Source: Glandiceps talaboti (lineage: Eukaryota; Hemichordata; Enteropneusta; Spengelidae). From it: a DNA stretch of 64,000 nt. Shown one piece after another: positions 48,401 through 59,889 of the stretch. The first letter of the stretch is position 1. Every line of letters starts with the position of its first letter. The DNA is taken from the NCBI RefSeq assembly GCF_964340395.1, contig NC_135555.1, forward strand, positions 5,313,001 to 5,377,000, in the 5' to 3' direction. A program made the position numbers and the translations under genes. The notes under the pieces are model-generated. The model ran no database searches. It was not told the DNA's origin and saw only the letters and a list, made by a program, of their open reading frames with translations.

Positions 48401-51400
48401 GTTCCGTCTGTGTGGTAGTTGGTATAGTGGAAGCTGTAAGAGTGGCTGATGTTGTTGCTGCTTCTGTGGTTGTTTCCAAGACTGTTGTGGGACTAGTAGT
48501 TGTGAGAGAAGATGTTGTCAATTCCTCCTCTGTAGTAGTTGGCACACTAGTAGTTGTTAGTGTTGGTGCAGATGTCTCCAATTCTGTTGTTGTTGTTGCT
48601 ACAGTAACAGTTGTTAGGCTTGGAGTTGTTGGTAAAGCAGAAGTTGTGGCCTCTTCTGTTGTTGTTGTTGCAAAGATTGTTGTCTCAGAAGGTGTTGTCG
48701 GTACAGTAGTTGTCAAATTGAATGTTGTGAACTCCGTTTCTACAGTGGTGGGCAAACCAGTTGTAGTAGTAACAGCAGGTTGTGATGTTTCAGCTGGAGT
48801 TGTTGTTGTCAAAACTGTTGTTGCACTAGGTGTTGTTGGCAAAGCAGTGGTTACATTCAAGGTAGTCAGTTCCGTCTGTGTGGTAGTTGGTATAGTGGAA
48901 GCTGTAAGAGTGGCTGGTGTTGTTGCTGCTTCTGTGGTTGTTTCCAAGACTGTTGTGGGACTAGTAGTTGTGAGAGAGGATGTTGTCAATTCCTCCTCTG
49001 TAGTAGTTGGCACACTAGTAGTTGTTAGTGTTGGTGCAGATGTCTCCAATTCTGTTGTTGTTGTTGCTACAGTAACAGTTGTTAGGCTTGGAGTTGTTGG
49101 TAAAGCAGAAGTTGTGGCCTCTTCTGTTGTTGTTGTTGCAAAGATTGTTGTCTCAGAAGGTGTTGTCGGTACAGTAGTTGTGAAATTGAATGTTGTGAAC
49201 TCCGTTTCTACAGTGGTGGGCAAACCAGTTGTAGTAGTAACAGCAGGTTGTGATGTTTCAGCTGGAGTTGTTGTTGTCAAAACTGTTGTTGCACTAGGTG
49301 TTGTTGGCAAAGCAGTGGTTACATTCAAGGTAGTCAGTTCCGTCTGTGTGGTAGTTGGTATAGTGGAAGCTGTAAGAGTGGCTGGTGTTGTTGCTGCTTC
49401 TGTGGTTGTTTCCAAGACTGTTGTGGGACTAGTAGTTGTGAGAGAAGATGTTGTCAATTCCTCCTCTGTAGTAGTTGGCACACTAGTAGTTGTTAGTGTT
49501 GGTGCAGATGTCTCCAATTCTGTTGTTGTTGTTGCTACAGTAACAGTTGTTAGGCTTGGAGTTGTTGGTAAAGCAGAAGTTGTGGCCTCTTCTGTTGTTG
49601 TTGTTGCAAAGATTGTTGTCTCAGAAGGTGTTGTCGGTACAGTAGTTGTGAAATTGAATGTTGTGAACTCCGTTTCTACAGTGGTGGGGAAACCAGTTGT
49701 AGTAGTAACAGCAGGTTGTGATGTTTCAGCTGGAGTTGTTGTTGTCAAAACTGTTGTTGCACTAGGTGTTGTTGGCAAAGCAGTGGTTACATTCAAGGTA
49801 GTCAGTTCCGTCTGTGTGGTAGTTGGTATAGTGGAAGCTGTAAGAGTGGCTGGTGTTGTTGCTGCTTCTGTGGTTGTTTCCAAGACTGTTGTGGGACTAG
49901 TAGTTGTGAGAGAAGATGTTGTCAATTCCTCCTCTGTAGTAGTTGGCACACTAGTAGTTGTTAGTATTGGTGCAGATGTCTCCAATTCTGTTGTTGTTGT
50001 TGCAGTAACAGTTGTTAGGCTTGGAGTTGTTGGTAAAGCAGAAGTTGTGGCCTCTTCTGTTGTTGTTGTTGCCAGGACTGTTGTCTTAGAAGGTGTTGTC
50101 GGTACAGTAGTTGTGAAATTGAATGTTGTGAACTCCGTTTCTACAGTGGTGGGCAAACCAGTTGTAGTAGTAACAGCAGGTTGTGATGTTTCAGCTGGAG
50201 TTGTTGTTGTCAAAACTGTTGTTGCACTAGGTGTTGTTGGCAAAGCAGTGGTTACATTCAAGCTAGTCAGTTCCGTCTGTGTGGTAGTTGGTATAGTGGA
50301 AGCTGTAAGAGTGGCTGGTGTTGTTGCTGCTTCTGTGGTTGTTTCCAAGACTGTTGTGGGACTAGTAGTTGTGAGAGAAGATGTTGTCAATTCCTCCTCT
50401 GTAGTAGTTGGCACACTAGTAGTTGTTAGTGTTGGTGCAGATGTCTCCAATTCTGTTGTTGTTGTTGCAGTAACAGTTGTTAGGCTTGGAGTTGTTGGTA
50501 AAGCAGAAGTTGTGGCCTCTTCTGTTGTTGTTGTTGCCAGGACTGTTGTCTTAGAAGGTGTTGTCGGTACAGTAGTTGTGAAATTGAATGTTGTGAACTC
50601 CGTTTCTATAGTGGTGGGCAAACCAGTTGTAGTAGTAACAGCAGGTTGTGATGTTTCAGCTGGAGTTGTTGTTGTCAAAACTGTTGTTGCACTAGGTGTT
50701 GTTGGCAAAGCAGTGGTTACATTCAAGGTAGTCAGTTCCGTCTGTGTGGTAGTTGGTATAGTGGAAGCTATAAGAGGGGCTGATGTTGTTGCTGCTTCTG
50801 TGGTTGTTTCCAAGACTGTTGTGGGACTAGTAGTTGTGAGAGAAGATGTTGTCAATTCCTCCTCTGTAGTAGTTGGCACACTAGTAGTTGTTAGTGTTGG
50901 TGCAGACGTCTCCAATTCTGTTGTTGTTGTTGCAGTAACAGTTGTTAGGCTTGGAGTTGTTGGAAAAGCAGAAGTTGTGGCCTCTTCTGTTGTTGTTGTT
51001 GTTGTTGCCAAGATTGTTGTCTTAGAAGGTGTTGTCGGTACAGTAGTTGTGAAATTGAATGTTGTGAACTCCGTTTCTACAGTGGTGGGCAAACCAGTTG
51101 TAGTAGTAACAGCAGGTTGTGATGTTTCAGCTGGAGTTGTTGTTGTCAAAACTGTTGTTGCACTAGGTGTTGTTGGCAAAGCAGTGGTTACATTCAAGCT
51201 AGTCAGTTCCGTCTGTGTGGTAGTTGGTATAGTGGAAGCTGTAAGAGTGGCTGGTGTTGTTGCTGCTTCTGTGGTTGTTTCCAAGACTGTTGTGGGACTA
51301 GTAGTTGTGAGAGAAGATGTTGTCAATTCCTCCTCTGTAGTAGTTGGCACACTAGTAGTTGTTAGTGTTGGTGCAGATGTCTCCAATTCTGTTGTTGTTG

Positions 51401-54400
51401 TTGTTGTTGTTGCAGTAACAGTTGTTAGGCTTGGAGTTGTTGGTAAAGCAGAAGTTGTGGCCTCTTCTGTTGTTGTTGTTGCCAGGACTGTTGTCTTAGA
51501 AGGTGTTGTCGGTACAGTAGTTGTGAAATTGAATGTTGTGAACTCCGTTTCTATAGTGGTGGGCAAACCAGTTGTAGTAGTAACAGCAGGTTGTGATGTT
51601 TCAGCTGGAGTTGTTGTTGTCAAAACTGTTGTTGCACTAGGTGTTGTTGGCAAAGCAGTGGTTACATTCAAGGTAGTCAGTTCCGTCTGTGTGGTAGTTG
51701 GTATAGTGGAAGCTGTAAGAGTGGCTGGTGTTGTTGCTGCTTCTGTGGTTGTTTCCAAGACTGTTGTGGGACTAGTAGTTGTGAGAGAAGATGTTGTCAA
51801 TTCCTCCTCTGTAGTAGTTGGCACACTAGTAGTTGTTAGTATTGGTGCAGATGTCTCCAATTCTGTTGTTGTTGTTGCAGTAACAGTTGTTAGGCTTGGA
51901 GTTGTTGGTAAAGCAGAAGTTGTGGCCTCTTCTGTTGTTGTTGTTGCCAGGACTGTTGTCTTAGAAGGTGTTGTCGGTACAGTAGTTGTGAAATTGAATG
52001 TTGTGAACTCCGTTTCTATAGTGGTGGGCAAACCAGTTGTAGTAGTAACAGCAGGTTGTGATGTTTCAGCTGGAGTTGTTGTTGTCAAAACTGTTGTTGC
52101 ACTAGGTGTTGTTGGCAAAGCAGTGGTTACATTCAAGGTAGTCAGTTCCGTCTGTGTGGTAGTTGGTATAGTGGAAGCTATAAGAGTGGCTGATGTTGTT
52201 GCTGCTTCTGTGGTTGTTTCCAAGACTGTTGTGGGACTAGTAGTTGTGAGAGAAGATGTTGTCAATTCCTCCTCTGTAGTAGTTGGCACACTAGTAGTTG
52301 TTAGTGTTGGTGCAGACGTCTCCAATTCTGTTGTTGTTGTTGCAGTAACAGTTGTTAGGCTTGGAGTTGTTGGAAAAGCAGAAGTTGTGGCCTCTTCTGT
52401 TGTTGTTGTTGTTGTTGTTGCCAAGATTGTTGTCTTAGAAGGTGTTGTCGGTACAGTAGTTGTGAAATTGAATGTTGTGAACTCCGTTTCTACAGTGGTG
52501 GGGAAACCAGTTGTAGTAGTAACAGCAGGCTGTGATGTTTCAGCTGGAGTTGTTGTTGTCAAAACTGTTGTTGCACTAGGTGTTGTTGGCAAAGCAGTGG
52601 TTACATTCAAGGTAGTCAGTTCTGTCTGTGTGGTAGTTGGTATAGTGGAAGCTGTAAGAGTGGCTGGTGTTGTTGCTGCTTCTGTGGTTGTTTCCAAGAC
52701 TGTTGTGGGACTAGTAGTTGTGAGAGAAGATGTTGTCAATTCCTCCTCTGTAGTAGTTGGCACACTAGTAGTTGTTAGTGTTGGTGCAGATGTCTCCAAT
52801 TCTGTTGTTGTTGTTGCAGTAACAGTTGTTAGGCTTGGAGTTGTTGGAAAAGCAGAAGTTGTGGCCTCTTCTGTTGTTGTTGTTGTTGTTGTTGTTGCCA
52901 AGATTGTTGTCTTAGAAGGTGTTGTCGGTACAGTAGTTGTGAAATTGAATGTTGTGAACTCCGTTTCTACAGTGGTGGGGAAACCAGTTGTAGTAGTAAC
53001 AGCAGGTTGTGATGTTTCAGCTGGAGTTGTTGTTGTCAAAACTGTTGTTGCACTAGGTGTTGTTGGCAAAGCAGTGGTTACATTCAAGGTAGTCAGTTCT
53101 GTCTGTGTGGTAGTTGGTATAGTGGAAGCTGTAAGAGTGGCTGGTGTTGTTGCTGCTTCTGTGGTTGTTTCCAAGACTGTTGTGGGACTAGTAGTTGTGA
53201 GAGAAGATGTTGTCAATTCCTCCTCTGTAGTAGTTGGCACACTAGTAGTTGTTAGTGTTGGTGCAGATGTCTCCAATTCTGTTGTTGTTGTTGTTGCAGT
53301 AACAGTTGTTAGGCTTGGAGTTGTTGGTAAAGCAGAAGTTGTGGCCTCTTCTGTTGTTGTTGTTGCCAGGACTGTTGTCTTAGAAGGTGTTGTCGGTACA
53401 GTAGTTGTGAAATTGAATGTTGTGAACTCCGTTTCTATAGTGGTGGGCAAACCAGTTGTAGTAGTAACAGCAGGTTGTGATGTTTCAGCTGGAGTTGTTG
53501 TTGTCAAAACTGTTGTTGCACTAGGTGTTGTTGGCAAAGCAGTGGTTACATTCAAGCTAGTCAGTTCCGTCTGTGTGGTAGTTGGTATAGTGGAAGCTGT
53601 AAGAGTGGCTGGTGTTGTTGCTGCTTCTGTGGTTGTTTCCAAGACTGTTGTGGGACTAGTAGTTGTGAGAGAAGATGTTGTCAATTCCTCCTCTGTAGTA
53701 GTTGGCACACTAGTAGTTGTTAGTGTTGGTGCAGATGTCTCCAATTCTGTTGTTGTTGTTGTTGTTGTTGTTGCAGTAACAGTTGTTAGGCTTTGAGTTG
53801 TTGGTAAAGCAGAAGTTGTGGCCTCTTCTGTTGTTGTTGTTGCCAGGACTGTTGTCTTAGAAGGTGTTGTCGGTACAGTAGTTGTGAAATTGAATGTTGT
53901 GAACTCCGTTTCTATAGTGGTGGGCAAACCAGTTGTAGTAGTAACAGCAGGTTGTGATGTTTCAGCTGGAGTTGTTGTTGTCAAAACTGTTGTTGCACTA
54001 GGTGTTGTTGGCAAAGCAGTGGTTACATTCAAGGTAGTCAGTTCCGTCTGTGTGGTAGTTGGTATAGTGGAAGCTGTAAGAGTGGCTGATGTTGTTGCTG
54101 CTTCTGTGGTTGTTTCCAAGACTGTTGTGGGACTAGTAGTTGTGAGAGAAGATGTTGTCAATTCCTCCTCTGTAGTAGTTGGCACACTAGTAGTTGTTAG
54201 TGTTGGTGCAGATGTCTCCAATTCTGTTGTTGTTGTTGCTACAGTAACAGTTGTTAGGCTTGGAGTTGTTGGTAAAGCAGAAGTTGTGGCCTCTTCTGTT
54301 GTTGTTGTTGCAAAGATTGTTGTCTCAGAAGGTGTTGTCGGTACAGTAGTTGTCAAATTGAATGTTGTGAACTCCGTTTCTACAGTGGTGGGCAAACCAG

Positions 54401-57400
54401 TTGTAGTAGTAACAGCAGGTTGTGATGTTTCAGCTGGAGTTGTTGTTGTCAAAACTGTTGTTGCACTAGGTGTTGTTGGCAAAGCAGTGGTTACATTCAA
54501 GGTAGTCAGTTCCGTCTGTGTGGTAGTTGGTATAGTGGAAGCTGTAAGAGTGGCTGGTGTTGTTGCTGCTTCTGTGGTTGTTTCCAAGACTGTTGTGGGA
54601 CTAGTAGTTGTGAGAGAGGATGTTGTCAATTCCTCCTCTGTAGTAGTTGGCACACTAGTAGTTGTTAGTGTTGGTGCAGATGTCTCCAATTCTGTTGTTG
54701 TTGTTGCTACAGTAACAGTTGTTAGGCTTGGAGTTGTTGGTAAAGCAGAAGTTGTGGCCTCTTCTGTTGTTGTTGTTGCAAAGATTGTTGTCTCAGAAGG
54801 TGTTGTCGGTACAGTAGTTGTGAAATTGAATGTTGTGAACTCCGTTTCTACAGTGGTGGGCAAACCAGTTGTAGTAGTAACAGCAGGTTGTGATGTTTCA
54901 GCTGGAGTTGTTGTTGTCAAAACTGTTGTTGCACTAGGTGTTGTTGGCAAAGCAGTGGTTACATTCAAGGTAGTCAGTTCCGTCTGTGTGGTAGTTGGTA
55001 TAGTGGAAGCTGTAAGAGTGGCTGGTGTTGTTGCTGCTTCTGTGGTTGTTTCCAAGACTGTTGTGGGACTAGTAGTTGTGAGAGAAGATGTTGTCAATTC
55101 CTCCTCTGTAGTAGTTGGCACACTAGTAGTTGTTAGTGTTGGTGCAGATGTCTCCAATTCTGTTGTTGTTGTTGCTACAGTAACAGTTGTTAGGCTTGGA
55201 GTTGTTGGTAAAGCAGAAGTTGTGGCCTCTTCTGTTGTTGTTGTTGCAAAGATTGTTGTCTCAGAAGGTGTTGTCGGTACAGTAGTTGTGAAATTGAATG
55301 TTGTGAACTCCGTTTCTACAGTGGTGGGGAAACCAGTTGTAGTAGTAACAGCAGGTTGTGATGTTTCAGCTGGAGTTGTTGTTGTCAAAACTGTTGTTGC
55401 ACTAGGTGTTGTTGGCAAAGCAGTGGTTACATTCAAGGTAGTCAGTTCCGTCTGTGTGGTAGTTGGTATAGTGGAAGCTGTAAGAGTGGCTGGTGTTGTT
55501 GCTGCTTCTGTGGTTGTTTCCAAGACTGTTGTGGGACTAGTAGTTGTGAGAGAAGATGTTGTCAATTCCTCCTCTGTAGTAGTTGGCACACTAGTAGTTG
55601 TTAGTATTGGTGCAGATGTCTCCAATTCTGTTGTTGTTGTTGCAGTAACAGTTGTTAGGCTTGGAGTTGTTGGTAAAGCAGAAGTTGTGGCCTCTTCTGT
55701 TGTTGTTGTTGCCAGGACTGTTGTCTTAGAAGGTGTTGTCGGTACAGTAGTTGTGAAATTGAATGTTGTGAACTCCGTTTCTACAGTGGTGGGCAAACCA
55801 GTTGTAGTAGTAACAGCAGGTTGTGATGTTTCAGCTGGAGTTGTTGTTGTCAAAACTGTTGTTGCACTAGGTGTTGTTGGCAAAGCAGTGGTTACATTCA
55901 AGCTAGTCAGTTCCGTCTGTGTGGTAGTTGGTATAGTGGAAGCTGTAAGAGTGGCTGGTGTTGTTGCTGCTTCTGTGGTTGTTTCCAAGACTGTTGTGGG
56001 ACTAGTAGTTGTGAGAGAAGATGTTGTCAATTCCTCCTCTGTAGTAGTTGGCACACTAGTAGTTGTTAGTGTTGGTGCAGACGTCTCCAATTCTGTTGTT
56101 GTTGTTGCAGTAACAGTTGTTAGGCTTGGAGTTGTTGGAAAAGCAGAAGTTGTGGCCTCTTCTGTTGTTGTTGTTGCAAAGATTGTTGTCTCAGAAGGTG
56201 TTGTCGGTACAGTAGTTGTCAAATTGAATGTTGTGAACTCCGTTTCTACAGTGGTGGGCAAACCAGTTGTAGTAGTAACAGCAGGTTGTGATGTTTCAGC
56301 TGGAGTTGTTGTTGTCAAAACTGTTGTTGCACTAGGTGTTGTTGGCAAAGCAGTGGTTACATTCAAGGTAGTCAGTTCCGTCTGTGTGGTAGTTGGTATA
56401 GTGGAAGCTGTAAGAGTGGCTGGTGTTGTTGCTGCTTCTGTGGTTGTTTCCAAGACTGTTGTGGGACTAGTTGTTGTGAGAGAGGATGTTGTCAATTCCT
56501 CCTCTGTAGTAGTTGGCACACTAGTAGTTGTTAGTGTTGGTGCAGATGTCTCCAATTCTGTTGTTGTTGTTGCTACAGTAACAGTTGTTAGGCTTGGAGT
56601 TGTTGGTAAAGCAGAAGTTGTGGCCTCTTCTGTTGTTGTTGTTGCAAAGATTGTTGTCTCAGAAGGTGTTGTCGGTACAGTAGTTGTGAAATTGAATGTT
56701 GTGAACTCCGTTTCTACAGTGGTGGGCAAACCAGTTGTAGTAGTAACAGCAGGTTGTGATGTTTCAGCTGGAGTTGTTGTTGTCAAAACTGTTGTTGCAC
56801 TAGGTGTTGTTGGCAAAGCAGTGGTTACATTCAAGCTAGTCAGTTCCGTCTGTGTGGTAGTTGGTATAGTGGAAGCTGTAAGAGTGGCTGGTGTTGTTGC
56901 TGCTTCTGTGGTTGTTTCCAAGACTGTTGTGGGACTAGTAGTTGTGAGAGAAGATGTTGTCAATTCCTCCTCTGTAGTAGTTGGCACACTAGTAGTTGTT
57001 AGTGTTGGTGCAGATGTCTCCAATTCTGTTGTTGTTGTTGCTACAGTAACAGTTGTTAGGCTTGGAGTTGTTGGTAAAGCAGAAGTTGTGGCCTCTTCTG
57101 TTGTTGTTGTTGCAAAGATTGTTGTCTCAGAAGGTGTTGTCGGTACAGTAGTTGTGAAATTGAATGTTGTGAACTCCGTTTCTACAGTGGTGGGGAAACC
57201 AGTTGTAGTAGTAACAGCAGGTTGTGATGTTTCAGCTGGAGTTGTTGTTGTCAAAACTGTTGTTGCACTAGGTGTTGTTGGCAAAGCAGTGGTTACATTC
57301 AAGGTAGTCAGTTCCGTCTGTGTGGTAGTTGGTATAGTGGAAGCTGTAAGAGTGGCTGGTGTTGTTGCTGCTTCTGTGGTTGTTTCCAAGACTGTTGTGG

Positions 57401-58426
57401 GACTAGTAGTTGTGAGAGAAGATGTTGTCAATTCCTCCTCTGTAGTAGTTGGCACACTAGTAGTTGTTAGTATTGGTGCAGATGTCTCCAATTCTGTTGT
57501 TGTTGTTGCAGTAACAGTTGTTAGGCTTGGAGTTGTTGGTAAAGCAGAAGTTGTGGCCTCTTCTGTTGTTGTTGTTGCCAGGACTGTTGTCTTAGAAGGT
57601 GTTGTCGGTACAGTAGTTGTGAAATTGAATGTTGTGAACTCCGTTTCTACAGTGGTGGGCAAACCAGTTGTAGTAGTAACAGCAGGTTGTGATGTTTCAG
57701 CTGGAGTTGTTGTTGTCAAAACTGTTGTTGCACTAGGTGTTGTTGGCAAAGCAGTGGTTACATTCAAGGTAGTCAGTTCCGTCTGTGTGGTAGTTGGTAT
57801 AGTGGAAGCTGTAAGAGTGGCTGGTGTTGTTGCTGCTTCTGTGGTTGTTTCCAAGACTGTTGTGGGACTAGTAGTTGTGAGAGAAGATGTTGTCAATTCC
57901 TCCTCTGTAGTAGTTGGCACACTAGTAGTTGTTAGTGTTGGTGCAGACGTCTCCAATTCTGTTGTTGTTGTTGCAGTAACAGTTGTTAGGCTTGGAGTTG
58001 TTGGAAAAGCAGAAGTTGTGGCCTCTTCTGTTGTTGTTGTTGTTGCCAAGATTGTTGTCTTAGAAGGTGTTGTCGGTACAGTAGTTGTGAAATTGAATGT
58101 TGTGAACTCCGTTTCTACAGTGGTGGGGAAACCAGTTGTAGTAGTAACAGCAGGCTGTGATGTTTCAGCTGGAGTTGTTGTTGTCAAAACTGTTGTTGCA
58201 CTAGGTGTTGTTGGCAAAGCAGTGGTTACATTCAAGGTAGTCAGTTCTGTCTGTGTTGTAGTTGGTATAGTGGAAGCTGTAAGAGTGGCTGGTGTTGTTA
58301 CTGCTTCTGTGGTTGTTTCCAAGACTGTTGTGGGACTAGTAGTTGTGAGAGAAGATGTTGTCAATTCCTCCTCTGTAGTAGTTGGCACACTAGTAGTTGT
58401 TAGTGTTGGTGCAGATGTCTCCAATT

Positions 58427-58458
<32 letters not shown>

Positions 58459-59857
58459 GCAGTAACAGTTGTTAGGCTTGGAGTTGTTGGTAAAGCAGAA
58501 GTTGTGGCCTCTTCTGTTGTTGTTGTTGCCAGGACTGTTGTCTTAGAAGGTGTTGTCGGTACAGTAGTTGTGAAATTGATTGTTGTGAACTCCGTTTCTA
58601 TAGTGGTGGGCAAACCAGTTGTAGTAGTAACAGCAGGTTGTGATGTTTCAGCTGGAGTTGTTGTTGTCAAAACTGTTGTTGCACTAGGTGTTGTTGGCAA
58701 AGCAGTGGTTACATTCAAGGTAGTCAGTTCCGTCTGTGTGATAGTTGGTATAGTGGAAGTTGTAAGAGTGGCTGGTGTTGTTGCTGCTTCTGTGGTTGTT
58801 TCCAAGACTGTTGTGGGACTAGTAGTTGTGAGAGAAGATGTTGTCAATTCCTCCTCTGTAGTAGTTGGCACACTAGTAGTTGTTAGTGTTGGTGCAGATG
58901 TCTCCAATTCTGTTGTTGTTGTTGTTGTTGTTGTTGTTGCAGTAACAGTTGTTAGGCTTGGAGTTGTTGGTAAAGCAGAAGTTGTGGCCTCTTCTGTTGT
59001 TGTTGTTGCCAGGACTGTTGTCTTAGAAGGTGTTGTCGGTACAGTAGTTGTGAAATTGAATGTTGTGAACTCCGTTTCTATAGTGGTGGGCAAACCAGTT
59101 GTAGTAGTAACAGCAGGTTGTGATGTTTCAGCTGGAGTTGTTGTTGTCAAAACTGTTGTTGCACTAGGTGTTGTTGGCAAAGCAGTGGTTACATTCAAGT
59201 TAGTCAGTTCCGTCTGTGTGGTAGTTGGTATAGTGGAAGCTGTAAGAGTGGCTGGTGTTGTTGCTGCTTCTGTGGTTGTTTCCAAGACTGTTGTGGGACT
59301 AGTAGTTGTGAGAGAAGATGTTGTCAATTCCTCCTCTGTAGTAGTTGGCACACTAGTAGTTGTTAGTGTTGGTGCAGACGTCTCCAATTCTGTTGTTGTT
59401 GTTGCAGTAACAGTTGTTAGGCTTGGAGTTGTTGGAAAAGCAGAAGTTGTGGCCTCTTCTGTTGTTGTTGTTGTTGCCAAGATTGTTTTCTTAGAAGGTG
59501 TTGTCGGTACAGTAGTTGTGAAATTGAATGTTGTGAACTCCGTTTCTACAGTGGTGGGGAAACCAGTTGTAGTAGTAACAGCAGGCTGTGATGTTTCAGC
59601 TGGAGTTGTTGTTGTCAAAACTGTTGTTGCACTAGGTGTTGTTGGCAAAGCAGTGGTTACATTCAAGGTAGTCAGTTCTGTCTGTGTTGTAGTTGGTATA
59701 GTGGAAGCTGTAAGAGTGGCTGGTGTTGTTACTGCTTCTGTGGTTGTTTCCAAGACTGTTGTGGGACTAGTAGTTGTGACAGAAGATGTTGTCAATTCCT
59801 CCTCTGTAGTAGTTGGCACACTAGTAGTTGTTAGTGTTGGTGCAGATGTCTCCAATT

Positions 59858-59889
<32 letters not shown>

